From the NCBI RefSeq assembly GCF_000764535.1, contig NZ_CP009571.1:806001-870000 (forward strand): a stretch of 64,000 bases of DNA, read 5' to 3'. Shown piece after piece: positions 54,927-63,550 of the stretch. Position numbers and translations under genes: made by a program. A model generated the notes under the pieces. It did no database searches, was not told the DNA's origin, and saw only the letters and a program-made list of their open reading frames with translations. Source of the stretch: Sphingomonas taxi. GTDB taxonomy: Bacteria > Pseudomonadota > Alphaproteobacteria > Sphingomonadales > Sphingomonadaceae. Position 1 is the stretch's first letter. Each line of letters starts with the position of its first letter.

Positions 54927-55972
54927 TTGCCGGGCTCCTGCCCGTAATAGGTGCCGTAGCGATGGCCGCCGGGGACGAAGGACACGGCGTTGAGCACCAG
55001 CGCGATCTCGTCGCAGCCGTCGAGCCGCTGCACCGCCTCGCGTAACTCGTTCTCCGGCGTGCGGTCGGCGCGCACCACCAGCACCACCTGCCCGACCAGC
55101 ATCGCCAGCACCGCCGCCGGCGACGCCGCCAGCGCCGGCGGCGAATCGAAGATCACGATGCGCCGCGGATTGGCTTCGAGCAGCCGCGCGAGCACCTCGC
55201 GCGTCCGCGCCGAGGCGAGCAGCTCGGTGTCGGTCGCGGTCTTGGTCCCCGCCGGCAGGATCGCCAGCCCGCCGACATCGGTACGGATCACCAGGCTCTC
55301 GACGTCGATCCGGCTGTCGGCGAGCGCGTCGAGCAGCCCCGGCTGTTCGGCGAGGCCGAGCCGGGCGAGCACGTCGGGCTTGGCGAAATCGGCATCGACC
55401 AGCAACACCTCGGTGTCGCGCTCCGCCGCCATCGACAGCGCCAGATTGACCGCGCAGAAGGTCTTGCCGTCCCCCGGCCGCGCCGAACAGACGAGCGCAG
55501 TACGCGCCCGGTCGCGCGCCGCGGGATCGTCGCGCCCGGCCCGCGCGACGCGCTCGCGGGTGATAAGCAATTGCCGCTTGATGAGCCGGAATTCCTCGGC
55601 GAGCGGGCCGACCGGCGCGCCCGGGACGATCATGCCCGCCTCGGCGAGCATGCCGCGGTCGATCCCGGCGATATCGGTCAGCTCGGGCGTCTCGTAGAAG
55701 GCGTCGGGGAGCTCGTGGCCAACGGGCGCACGCAATTCCGCCGGAATCGCGAGGAAGGTCGGGTCCGCACCGGGATCAGCGGCGGTCCAGGCGTCGACCG
55801 GCGGCGGTGGCGGCGGCGGTGCGGCGACCGCCTCCAGCACCGGCAGGTCGAGCGCCGGCGCCCGGCGACGCAGGTGCGTGCCGAAATCATAGACGCGCGC
55901 GGCGCGCTCGAGCAGCGATTCGCCACGATCCGGCGTCGGCGTCATCTCGTCGTCCCGTCGCAACCCGTTCAT
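54923..55972 (-). CDS. XrtA-associated tyrosine autokinase (BY-kinase)
   Basis: A 349-residue bacterial tyrosine kinase. Walker A is in CSARPGDGKTFCAVNLAL, Walker A' LLVDADFAKPD, Walker B IVIFDSPPAL, and a C-terminal tyrosine cluster with Tyr339, Tyr342 and Tyr343 in GHRYGTYYG. The N-terminus (residues 1-130) is Pro-rich and lacks membrane helices, so the co-polymerase partner encoded just upstream supplies the membrane part. Autophosphorylation regulates chain length and export. It starts at 55972, overlapping the co-polymerase stop. Confidence 0.92.
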   Translation of the reverse strand: MNGLRRDDEMTPTPDRGESLLERAARVYDFGTHLRRRAPALDLPVLEAVAAPPPPPPPVDAWTAADPGADPTFLAIPAELRAPVGHELPDAFYETPELTDIAGIDRGMLAEAGMIVPGAPVGPLAEEFRLIKRQLLITRERVARAGRDDPAARDRARTALVCSARPGDGKTFCAVNLALSMAAERDTEVLLVDADFAKPDVLARLGLAEQPGLLDALADSRIDVESLVIRTDVGGLAILPAGTKTATDTELLASARTREVLARLLEANPRRIVIFDSPPALAASPAAVLAMLVGQVVLVVRADRTPENELREAVQRLDGCDEIALVLNAVSFVPGGHRYGTYYGQEPGK

Positions 55973-57480
55973 GCCGCCATCCCCCGTTGCAGCACTTCGA
56001 CGCCGAGCAGCAGCACATAGGCCGCGACTAGGCCGGCGGTGCCGCCGAGGAACAGCTTGAGCCGTTTGGTACGCTGGTCTGCCTGCATCCGCGTCACCAC
56101 CTCGCCGATCGAGCCGATCACCGGCATGCCGGTCGCCTTCTCCAGCCGCGGCCCGGTCGCAAAGGTCGCGCGCAACTGGCCGAGCGCGAACGCCGCACCG
56201 ATCCCGGCGGCGAGCCCGGCGATCAACACGCCGGTCAGCAGCAGCATTCGGTTGGGCGCGGTCGGCGCGCGCGGCATCGTCGGCGGGTCGATCACCGAGA
56301 ATTTGACGTTGTCGGTCTGCGTCTGTGCTTGGCCGCGCAGCGCGATCTGCTGGCGCTGGGTCAGCAACTGGTCGTATTGATCCTTGAGCACCTGATAGTC
56401 GCGGTCGATCTGGCCCTGCTCCGCCGCCACTTCGGGATCGCCCGACAATTTGGCGTTGAGCTGGTCGAGGTCGCCCTGCAATTGCGCCTTGCGCATCTTG
56501 AGCGCCGCCACCGCCGACTGTTTGTCCGCCATCATCGACTGCAGCGAGAGGTACAAGGGATTGGGCGTACCGCCGCCACCCGCGCCGACCGGCTCGCCGC
56601 GCGCCGCCGCCTGCGCGGCCGCGAGCTGCCGCTTGAGCGCCACCACATCGGGATGCTGGTCGGTATAGCCGCGCGCCCGCGCATCGGCGAGCTGGCCCTG
56701 GATCGCGTTGAGCGCCGCCCGCGCCGGCCCGGCGGCGACGCCGCCCGCACCCGGGATCGACGCCGGCGTCCCCGCCATCTGCCCCTGCACCGCCGCCAGG
56801 CTCGACTGCGCCGCGGCGAGATCGCCGTCGACCTGCGCCATCTGGCTGCGCGACGCACCGATGCGGTCGCCGACCGATCCGGTGCCCGGCAGGGAGCCGA
56901 GGTAGCGCGTCTGGAAGTCGGCGCGCTTGGCGTCCAAGTCGGCGAGCTGCTTCTGCAACTGGTCGAGCTGCTTGTTGAGGAAATCGAGGCTCTGCGTCGT
57001 CTGGCTGCGATCGCGGCCGAGGTTCTGCTCGACGAAGATGTCGATCAATTTCTGCGTGATCGCCCGCGCCAGCTTGGGGCTGGCGGCGGTCGTCGTGATC
57101 TGGAACAGATTGTCCTGCTGGCTCTCGACCTTGATCGCGCTGGCGAGGCCGGCGACGCGATCGGCGACGTCGCGATCGCTCGACACCGTCTGCGCCAGAT
57201 CGGTGCCGCGCACCACCTTCTCGAGGTTGACCGCGCTGATCAGCGTCTGGCGGATCGTGTCGACGTCCTTCTGCTGCGTCTGCGCCGGCGCGTCCATCGA
57301 CGCGGGCAGGATCGACTGCATCTGCACGAAGACGCGCGCGCGCGATTCGTAGCGGCTCGGCATCTGGCTGACTACGAACCAGCCGGCGACGCACACCCCC
57401 CACGCCACCGCCAGCGCGAGCCAGCGCCGCGTCCAGATCGCATGCAGCGCCAGCCGCACCTCGTCGTAGAGGCCGTTCAT
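55969..57480 (-). CDS. XrtA-system chain-length determinant (Wzz-type co-polymerase)
   Basis: A 503-residue PCP protein. Membrane helices lie near residues 17-38 (WLALAVAWGVCVAGWFVV), near 425-450 (LLTGVLIAGLAAGIGAAFALG) and at the end. The long periplasmic part has coiled-coil segments (residues 150-220 and 260-390), and the proline motif PPTMPRAPTAPNRM stands before the second helix. It sets polysaccharide length together with the kinase. Start at the ATG 57480; it follows the export lipoprotein gene by 46 bp. Confidence 0.93.
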   Translation of the reverse strand: MNGLYDEVRLALHAIWTRRWLALAVAWGVCVAGWFVVSQMPSRYESRARVFVQMQSILPASMDAPAQTQQKDVDTIRQTLISAVNLEKVVRGTDLAQTVSSDRDVADRVAGLASAIKVESQQDNLFQITTTAASPKLARAITQKLIDIFVEQNLGRDRSQTTQSLDFLNKQLDQLQKQLADLDAKRADFQTRYLGSLPGTGSVGDRIGASRSQMAQVDGDLAAAQSSLAAVQGQMAGTPASIPGAGGVAAGPARAALNAIQGQLADARARGYTDQHPDVVALKRQLAAAQAAARGEPVGAGGGGTPNPLYLSLQSMMADKQSAVAALKMRKAQLQGDLDQLNAKLSGDPEVAAEQGQIDRDYQVLKDQYDQLLTQRQQIALRGQAQTQTDNVKFSVIDPPTMPRAPTAPNRMLLLTGVLIAGLAAGIGAAFALGQLRATFATGPRLEKATGMPVIGSIGEVVTRMQADQRTKRLKLFLGGTAGLVAAYVLLLGVEVLQRGMAA

Positions 57481-57526
57481 CGCGCGCCGATCCCGCCGGG
57501 CCGGTTCAGGACACCCACGCCCACGC

Positions 57527-58171
57527 TCAGAACATCGATTCGGGGATGATGATGACGTCGCCCGGTTGCAGGCTGACGTTGGCGCTCGAATCGCCCTTCT
57601 TGAGCAGATCGGCGATCTGCAGCTTATATTCCTGCTGCTCCCCGGTCTTGCGATCGTGGCGCACCAGCTTCGCCTTGTTGCCCGCGGCATATTGGTTGAG
57701 CCCGCCCACCGCGATCATCGCGTCGAGCAATGTCATATTGGCGCGATACGGGATGGACGCGGGCTTCTCGGTCGCGCCGATCACCCGCACCTGCTGGCTG
57801 TAGGTGCCCGAGAAATTCTCGACGATCACCGAGACGATCGGGTCCTTCACATATTGGCCCAGCGCCTGCTTCATGTCGGCGGCGAGCACCGACGGCGTCT
57901 TGCCGACCGCGGGCATGTCGTTGATCAGCGGCGTGGTGATGCGGCCGTCGGGGCGCACCTGCACCTTCGCCGACAATTCCGGATTGCGCCACACGAAGAC
58001 GTTGAGCTGGTCGAGCGGGCCGATGACATATTCCTCGCCCGGCTGCTCCTTGCTCGCGACATAGGTCGCCGGCGGCAGCACGGGTCCGCTGGCACTGCTC
58101 GCACAGCCGCCGAGCACCGACGCCGCGGCACCGACGGCGAGCAGGACACGGACGGGAACACCGGAACGCAT
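57527..58171 (-). CDS. polysaccharide export lipoprotein (Wza/EpsE-like) of the XrtA system
   Basis: A 214-residue outer-membrane lipoprotein: signal peptide with lipobox LGGC (Cys23), then the Poly_export domain (YVIGPLDQLNVFVWRNPELS, residues 48-67) and a SLBB-like domain (RVIGATEKPASIPYRANMTLLDAMIAVGGL). It ends GDVIIIPESMF with a C-terminal Phe. First gene of the long minus-strand XrtA unit; its promoter should be in the 165-bp gap before 58337. Confidence 0.93.
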   Translation of the reverse strand: MRSGVPVRVLLAVGAAASVLGGCASSASGPVLPPATYVASKEQPGEEYVIGPLDQLNVFVWRNPELSAKVQVRPDGRITTPLINDMPAVGKTPSVLAADMKQALGQYVKDPIVSVIVENFSGTYSQQVRVIGATEKPASIPYRANMTLLDAMIAVGGLNQYAAGNKAKLVRHDRKTGEQQEYKLQIADLLKKGDSSANVSLQPGDVIIIPESMF

Positions 58172-58336
58172 AATCTTCTCCTGACCCCCAGACGCAGGAC
58201 CGCATTACGATGCGGGGCGCGTGCGGCACGTCATGGGGCGGGAGAGGTGAAGATAGCGTTAGGAACGCTAGGTCAACGATTTCGCCGACATGCCGACGCC
58301 CTCCCCAAGGCCGCCGGCCTTCGTTATCATGAAGCG

Positions 58337-58771
58337 ATGATCCGTGCTCTTCTTTTGGTGACCGCGTCGTTCACCTTCGCCGATCCCGTTTCGGCACAGT
58401 CGCTGCCGCTGCTGACCGATCTCCAGATCACCGCGGTCAGTTCCGCCACCCAGTCGGAACGGATCGCCCCCGGCCAGCAGCAGACCGCCCGCCGTCACAG
58501 CGGCCCGGTCAGCGTGGTCGTGACGGAGAGGGGCATCGGCCGCGCCCGGCTGCTTCGCATCGACGGCGAGGTCGCGGCGGCGGAAGCGACCCAGCGCCCG
58601 CTCTGCGGCGCCGCGGTGACCGCCGGCGCCTGCCACCCCGGCGACCCCGCCACCGGCATCGAGATCACCTATCACCTCGGCCCGCTGCCGTCCGGGACGC
58701 GGATCGGCGTACAGGACACGTCCGCCGCGCTTCCCGCCCGGACGCTGGGCGCGGAGATCGTGCTGCGATAG
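58337..58771 (+). CDS. exported hypothetical protein lying across the XrtA locus
   Basis: A 144-residue protein with a signal peptide (MIRALLLVTASFTFADPVSAQ). The mature part contains a Cys pair (LCGAAVTAGACHPGDP) but no domain I recognise. It is on the plus strand, between the export lipoprotein gene and the PLP decarboxylase gene (both minus), and is not a known member of XrtA loci. GAAGCG upstream of the ATG is a weak SD. Only 13 bp separate its end from the decarboxylase end. Confidence 0.7.
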   Translation: MIRALLLVTASFTFADPVSAQSLPLLTDLQITAVSSATQSERIAPGQQQTARRHSGPVSVVVTERGIGRARLLRIDGEVAAAEATQRPLCGAAVTAGACHPGDPATGIEITYHLGPLPSGTRIGVQDTSAALPARTLGAEIVLR

Positions 58772-58784
58772 CCGCCGCGGCCGG

Positions 58785-59999
58785 TCAGCCCGCGACGATC
58801 TCCACCGCCGGCGGATGGCCGAGGAACCCCGCCGGGCTCGCCGACGCACCATAGGCGCCGGCGAGGAACACCGCGATCACGTCCCCCGGTTCGGCATGCG
58901 GCAGGCCGACACGATCCCCGAGCCGGTCGAGCGGCGTGCAGAGCGGCCCGACCACCGACACCTCTTCCGCCGCCGCGCCGCCGATCTCCGACGCAAGCGC
59001 CAGCGGATAATTGCGCCGCACCACCGTTCCGAAATTGCCGCTCGCCGCGAGCTGATGGTTGAGCCCGCCGTCGGTGACGAGGAAGGTCTCGCTTTGGCTC
59101 TTCTTGCGGTCGATGATCCGCGTCAGATAGACGCCCGCCTCGGCGACCAGCCACCGCCCCAGTTCGATCGCGAACCGCGCGCTGCGCAGCACCTCGGCGC
59201 GCCGGTCGAGCACTTCTGCCAAAGCCGCCCCGACCCGCTCGACGTCGAGCGGCACGTCGCCCGCGAAATAGGGGACGCCGAACCCGCCGCCGAGATTGAC
59301 CAGAGGCGGCGCCGCCCCCGCCTCCTCGCCCAGCCGCGCAGCGAGCGCCAGCGTCGCCGCCTGCGTCTCGATGATCGCGCCCGCGTCGAGCGCCTGGCTG
59401 CCCGCGTAGATATGGAAGCCGCGCCAGTCCGCGCCGGCGGCGACGATCCGCCGCACCAGCGCCGCGGCGCGCGCCGCATCGACGCCGAACGGCGACGGCC
59501 GCCCGCCCATCTTCATCCCCGATCCGCGCAGCTCGATATCCGGATTGACCCGCACCGCGAGCCGCGGCGTCACGCCCAGCTCGTCACCGAGCCGCAGCGC
59601 GCGTTCCGCCTCGCCCTCGGATTCGACATTGAGCGTCGCGCCGCTGCGGATCGCGCCGATCAGCTCGGCATCGCGCTTGCCCGGCCCGGCGAAACTGATC
59701 GCCGCCGCCGGCTTGACCGCCAGCGCCGTCTCCAGCTCGCCCCCCGAGGCGACGTCGAGCCCGTCGACCAGCGGCGCCACGCGGTCGAGCAGCGCCGGCA
59801 ACGGATTGGCCTTGATCGCATAATGCAGGTCGATCCCGCGAAACGCCGCACGGAACCGCTCCACCCGCGCCGTCACGATCCCGACGTCATAGACGAACAC
59901 CGGCGTCTCCACCGCCCAGTCGGCGGCCGACGTCCCGGCGATCGTCAGCATGCCGGATTGCGCGGCGAACTCCGCCGGCAGGGGTCCCATCGCCTTCAT
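58785..59999 (-). CDS. XrtA-associated PLP-dependent decarboxylase
   Basis: A 404-residue fold-III decarboxylase of the diaminopimelate/ornithine type. The PLP lysine is Lys63 (HYAIKANPLP), the glycine loop NLGGGFGVPYF, then ELGRWLVAEAG, and the catalytic cysteine lies in VGPLCTPLDRL. Its start overlaps the acyl-CoA ligase stop (ATGA). It is the type of decarboxylase found with exosortase A systems (recalled as TIGR03099) and may prepare an amine for coupling to the ligase/ACP product. Confidence 0.93.
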   Translation of the reverse strand: MKAMGPLPAEFAAQSGMLTIAGTSAADWAVETPVFVYDVGIVTARVERFRAAFRGIDLHYAIKANPLPALLDRVAPLVDGLDVASGGELETALAVKPAAAISFAGPGKRDAELIGAIRSGATLNVESEGEAERALRLGDELGVTPRLAVRVNPDIELRGSGMKMGGRPSPFGVDAARAAALVRRIVAAGADWRGFHIYAGSQALDAGAIIETQAATLALAARLGEEAGAAPPLVNLGGGFGVPYFAGDVPLDVERVGAALAEVLDRRAEVLRSARFAIELGRWLVAEAGVYLTRIIDRKKSQSETFLVTDGGLNHQLAASGNFGTVVRRNYPLALASEIGGAAAEEVSVVGPLCTPLDRLGDRVGLPHAEPGDVIAVFLAGAYGASASPAGFLGHPPAVEIVAG

Positions 60000-61486
60000 G
60001 ACGTCACCTCGTTGCGGATCGCGGCGCGATCCAGTTTGCCATTGGCGTTGCGCGGCAATTCGTCCCGCCACACATATCGTGCCGGCTGCATGAAGCTCGG
60101 CAGCAGCGTGCGCAACCGCATCCGCAACGCCTCCTCCTGCGCGGCATCGCCGGCGACCATCACGACGATCCCTTGCCCCAGCCGCGCGTCCGGCACGCCG
60201 ACCGCGACCGCCTCGCGCGCCTCGCCGCCGGCGAGCACCGCCTCCTCGATCTCGAGCGGGCTGATCCGGTTGCCCGCGCTCTTGATCATCTCGTCGTCGC
60301 GCCCGACGAAGCGGAACAGCCCGTCCGCCCCCTCGATCACTTTATCCCCCGACCAGACCGCCAGCCCGCCGCTCGCCGACCAATCCGGTGCCGGCCGGAA
60401 ACGCTGCGCGCTCCGCTCGGGATCGCGCCAATAGCCCTGCGCGACCAGCGGCCCGGCATGGACCAGCTCGCCCGCCTCGCCGATCGCGCGCGCGCCATCC
60501 GCGCCCACCGCCATCACCTCGGCGAACGGGATCGCCCGCCCCATCGCATCGGGATGCGCATCGATCAGCGCCGGATCGAGCCACGTCGAGCGGAACGCCT
60601 CGGTCAGCCCGTACATCGCCACCAGCTCCGCCTGCGGGAATCGCGACCGCAGCCCCCGCACCAACCGCTCGGTCAGCGCCCCGCCCGAATTGGTCAGCCG
60701 CCGCAACCGCGCCGCGGTCGCCGCCGGCCAGTCGACATCGAGCAACTGCACCCACAGCGGCGGCACCCCGGCGAGCGTCGTCGCTCCGATTCGCTCGACC
60801 GCCTTCACCACGTCGCGCGCAGTCAGATAGTCGAGCGGCGCCACCGCCGCCCCCGCATACCAGCTCGAAAAAAGCTGGTTCTGCCCGTAATCGAACGACA
60901 GCGGCAGCACGCCGAGCACCCGGTCGTCCGGCGCGATGCGCAGATAATGCGCGACCGACACCGCCCCGAGCCACAGATTGGCATGGCTGAGCATCACCCC
61001 CTTCGGCCGCCCGGTCGATCCCGAGGTGTAGAGGATCGCCGCCAACGCCTGTGGGTCCGCGGCCGACCGGCCCGGCCCGTCGCGATCCAGCGGCAGATCC
61101 TCGACCACCCGGCATCCCGCCGGCACGTCGCCCGCCTCCAGCGTCGCCGCCCGCGCCGCCTGCGTCACCAGCAGCGCCGCGCCGCTGTCGGCGAGGATAT
61201 GCGCGACCTGCGCGCGCCGCAGCGCCGGATTGACGGGCACATGCACCAGCCCCGCCCGCGCCGCCGCCAGCGGCATGACGCAGGCGAGCGCCGTCTTGGG
61301 CAGCCACGTCGCCACCCGCTCCCCCGCCGCCAGCCCGAGCCCGCCGAGCCACCCCGCCGCGCTCGCCACCGCCGCCTCCAGTTCCGCGAACGTCCATGAC
61401 CGCTCGCGCTCGATCAGCGCCGGCGCGTGCGGCGCGCCGCGCAGCAGATGGTCGATCGAAAACGGCGTGGGATCGGGCGACAGCAT
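59996..61486 (-). CDS. XrtA-associated acyl-CoA ligase (AMP-forming)
   Basis: A 496-residue adenylate-forming enzyme. The AMP-binding loop is LYTSGSTGRPKG, followed by LVAMYGLTEAFRSTW and WSGDKV...FVGRDDEMIKSAGNRISP, and the C-terminal catalytic lysine lies in LPRNANGKLDR. It activates a carboxylate, presumably for the divergently encoded acyl carrier protein. It shares an 82-bp divergent promoter region with that gene and is coupled to the decarboxylase downstream. Confidence 0.94.
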   Translation of the reverse strand: MLSPDPTPFSIDHLLRGAPHAPALIERERSWTFAELEAAVASAAGWLGGLGLAAGERVATWLPKTALACVMPLAAARAGLVHVPVNPALRRAQVAHILADSGAALLVTQAARAATLEAGDVPAGCRVVEDLPLDRDGPGRSAADPQALAAILYTSGSTGRPKGVMLSHANLWLGAVSVAHYLRIAPDDRVLGVLPLSFDYGQNQLFSSWYAGAAVAPLDYLTARDVVKAVERIGATTLAGVPPLWVQLLDVDWPAATAARLRRLTNSGGALTERLVRGLRSRFPQAELVAMYGLTEAFRSTWLDPALIDAHPDAMGRAIPFAEVMAVGADGARAIGEAGELVHAGPLVAQGYWRDPERSAQRFRPAPDWSASGGLAVWSGDKVIEGADGLFRFVGRDDEMIKSAGNRISPLEIEEAVLAGGEAREAVAVGVPDARLGQGIVVMVAGDAAQEEALRMRLRTLLPSFMQPARYVWRDELPRNANGKLDRAAIRNEVTS

Positions 61487-61568
61487 GGCCCCTCATAGCG
61501 TCACCCCGTTGCCGAATGCAGCCCCAGCCTCTAACGGGCGTCGATCCGCAACCGGTAAGGGCGCCGCT

Positions 61569-61841
61569 TTGCTTCCCGAAGGCTATGATACCGTCGAAAC
61601 CACCGTCCGCGCCGTGCTGCGCGATGTGCTCGGCCTCTCCGCGGACCGCGTCGCGGGCTTCACCGCGACGACGCCGCTGTTCGGCGCGTTGCCCGAACTC
61701 GATTCAATGGCCGTCGCCGGCGTCCTGACCGAGATCGAGGACCGGCTCGGCATCCTGATCGAGGACGACGAGGTCGACGGCGACATGCTCGAGACGTTCG
61801 GCGCGCTCGTCGAGTTTGCGGCGAACAAGGCGCTCGTCTAG
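61569..61841 (+). CDS. acyl carrier protein of the XrtA system
   Basis: A 90-residue acyl carrier protein. The phosphopantetheine serine is Ser46 in LPELDSMAVAGVL (the DSM motif), in an acidic four-helix sequence. I take the TTG at 61569 as start because TAAGGG stands seven bases before it and no ATG lies at a sensible place. It should carry the acyl group activated by the divergent ligase. It is followed by two hydrolase genes at close spacing. Confidence 0.88.
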   Translation: MLPEGYDTVETTVRAVLRDVLGLSADRVAGFTATTPLFGALPELDSMAVAGVLTEIEDRLGILIEDDEVDGDMLETFGALVEFAANKALV

Positions 61842-61852
61842 CGTCGCGCGGC

Positions 61853-62515
61853 ATGGCGCCGCGCATCGATCATTACGACTGGGCCGGCGGCCGCGAGGCG
61901 ATGCTGCGCTTCGGCCCCGATACCGGCCCCCTGCTAGTCGCCGCGCTGCCGCTGTTCGAGGAAGCCAATCGCACGCGCACCTTCACCGTCACGCTGCTGC
62001 GCGCCCTTGCCGCGCGCGGCATCGCCAGCGTGCTGCCCGACGTGCCGGGTCAAGGCGAGAGCATCGCACCACTCGCGACGCTGCCGCGCATGGCCGAAGC
62101 GCTCGCCGCGATCCCGCCGGAGGGTCGCCCCACCTATGCGATCGGTATCCGCAGCGGCGCGCTCCTCGACACCGCCGCGCCCCGTATTGCGCGCTGGCAT
62201 TTCGCGCCGCAGACCGGCGACGACCTCGCCCGCCTTTTGCTCCGCACATGGCGGGCGGCGGGGAACAGCGCGCCGCAGCCCGACCCGATCGAGATCGCCG
62301 GCAATCCGATTCCGCAGGCGCTGCTGGCATCGTTCGGCGCGGCGGAGCCGGCCCCGGCCGATCGTGTCGTCCGCCTGATGACCGACCCCGCCGAGGCCGA
62401 TCGCAAGATCGACGCCGCGCCGCTCTGGCGGCGCAGCGAGCCGGGAAACGATCTCGCGCTGGTCGAGATACTCGCCGATGACATCGCGGCGTGGCTGACC
62501 CGATGCGCAGCCTGA
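61853..62515 (+). CDS. XrtA-associated alpha/beta hydrolase (hydrolase 2 type)
   Basis: A 220-residue protein from the alpha/beta hydrolase group found with exosortase A (recalled as hydrolase 2). LFEEANRTRTF and DVPGQGES mark the fold; the nucleophile elbow is GIRSG (Ser101). It is shorter than usual for the family and the terminal His is not obvious, so activity is uncertain. It overlaps the next hydrolase gene by 13 bp. Confidence 0.8.
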   Translation: MAPRIDHYDWAGGREAMLRFGPDTGPLLVAALPLFEEANRTRTFTVTLLRALAARGIASVLPDVPGQGESIAPLATLPRMAEALAAIPPEGRPTYAIGIRSGALLDTAAPRIARWHFAPQTGDDLARLLLRTWRAAGNSAPQPDPIEIAGNPIPQALLASFGAAEPAPADRVVRLMTDPAEADRKIDAAPLWRRSEPGNDLALVEILADDIAAWLTRCAA

Positions 62516-63273
62516 TCGCCTTCCCCTGTGCGGGAGAGACGTTGGTCGGCACGCTCGATGCCGCCCCCGGCCGGACCGGCCTGCTGATCGTCTCCGGCGG
62601 CAACGAGATCCGCTGCGGCGCGCACCGCGGCATGGCGCTGCTCGCCGCCCATGTCGCCGCAGCGGGATATCCCGCCTTCCGCTACGACCGCCGCGGCATC
62701 GGCGATTCGACCGGCGAGAACAATGGCTACGTTTCGGCCCGCGACGACCTCGTCGCTGCCGCGACGGCATTTCGGGCGCAGGCGCCGCAGCTCATGACGA
62801 TCCTCGCCTACGGCAATTGCGATGCGGCGAGCACGCTTGCGCTTTACGGCCGCACCGCGGGCATCGACCGCCTCCTGCTCGCCAATCCGTGGACGATCGA
62901 GGACACGGACGACCTTCCCCCCGCCGCAGCGATCCGCGCAACCTATCGCCAGCGCCTGACCAGTCCCGCGGCATGGGCCAGACTGCTCGCCGGCAAGATA
63001 GATTTCACCAAAGCTATCGACGGCTTGCGCAAGGCTTCTCGCACCATGCCGCAACCGCTGGCAACGCAGATGGTCACCGCCATCGAGGGATGGGGCGACG
63101 CGGCGACGGTCATCCTCGCCACCGGCGACGCCACCGCGCAAGCCTATCGCGCCGCCGCCCGCCACCTTCCCGCGCAATCGATCGAGACCGCCTCCCACAG
63201 CTTCGCCCGCGAGGAGGACCAGCGCCAGCTCCGTGCCGCCGTTCTGGCGGCGCTGGCGGGTGCCGGGATTTGA
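62503..63273 (+). CDS. XrtA-associated alpha/beta hydrolase (hydrolase 1 type)
   Basis: A 256-residue alpha/beta hydrolase with GNEIRCGAHRG, FRYDRRGIGDSTG and a nucleophile elbow that reads YGNCDAAS, so cysteine (Cys106) occupies the nucleophile place, as in dienelactone hydrolase and as recalled for exosortase A hydrolase 1. The acid-histidine side ends SHSFAREEDQ. The likely job is release or transfer of the carrier-bound acyl group. The ATG at 62503 is preferred over a GTG at 62491. Confidence 0.88.
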   Translation: MRSLIAFPCAGETLVGTLDAAPGRTGLLIVSGGNEIRCGAHRGMALLAAHVAAAGYPAFRYDRRGIGDSTGENNGYVSARDDLVAAATAFRAQAPQLMTILAYGNCDAASTLALYGRTAGIDRLLLANPWTIEDTDDLPPAAAIRATYRQRLTSPAAWARLLAGKIDFTKAIDGLRKASRTMPQPLATQMVTAIEGWGDAATVILATGDATAQAYRAAARHLPAQSIETASHSFAREEDQRQLRAAVLAALAGAGI

Positions 63274-63280
63274 TTCACGC

Positions 63281-63539
63281 GAAGACGCGAAGACGCAAAG
63301 ATGTTGCGTTCGGGAATGCTCGGCGCGCCGTCACGTCGCTCTCCGCCCCCCAATCGTCACCCCGGCGAAAGCCGGGGCCCATGGTAACGATGGTCCAGAT
63401 GGCGTGCGCAACCCCAGGCGATTGCGTGTCCATGGGTTCCGACTTTCGTCGGAATGACGAAAAGGTAGGCCGGCCGCCTCCAACAATATCCGCGCAGGCG
63501 GCCACCCCACACGAACCATCTTCGCGTCTTCGCGTCTTC
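63281..63539. repeat. repeat-bounded intergenic element
   Basis: The 277-bp gap between the hydrolase and trxB stops is framed by 23-bp inverted repeats GAAGACGCGAAGACGCAAAGATG (written in parts: GAAGACGC twice, then AAAGATG; 63281-63303 with 63517-63539, one mismatch). Inside is a REP pair at 63355-63384 (GTCACCCCGGCGAAAGCCGG...) and 63430-63459 (CCATGGGTTCCGACTTTCGT...). No gene seen inside. Confidence 0.75.
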
Positions 63540-63550
63540 GTGCGAAAATC

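Noticed and set aside
63274-63550. CRISPR-like repeat in the trxB gap
   Set aside because: The GAAGACGC units are inverted between the two ends and there are no regularly spaced repeats with unique spacers.
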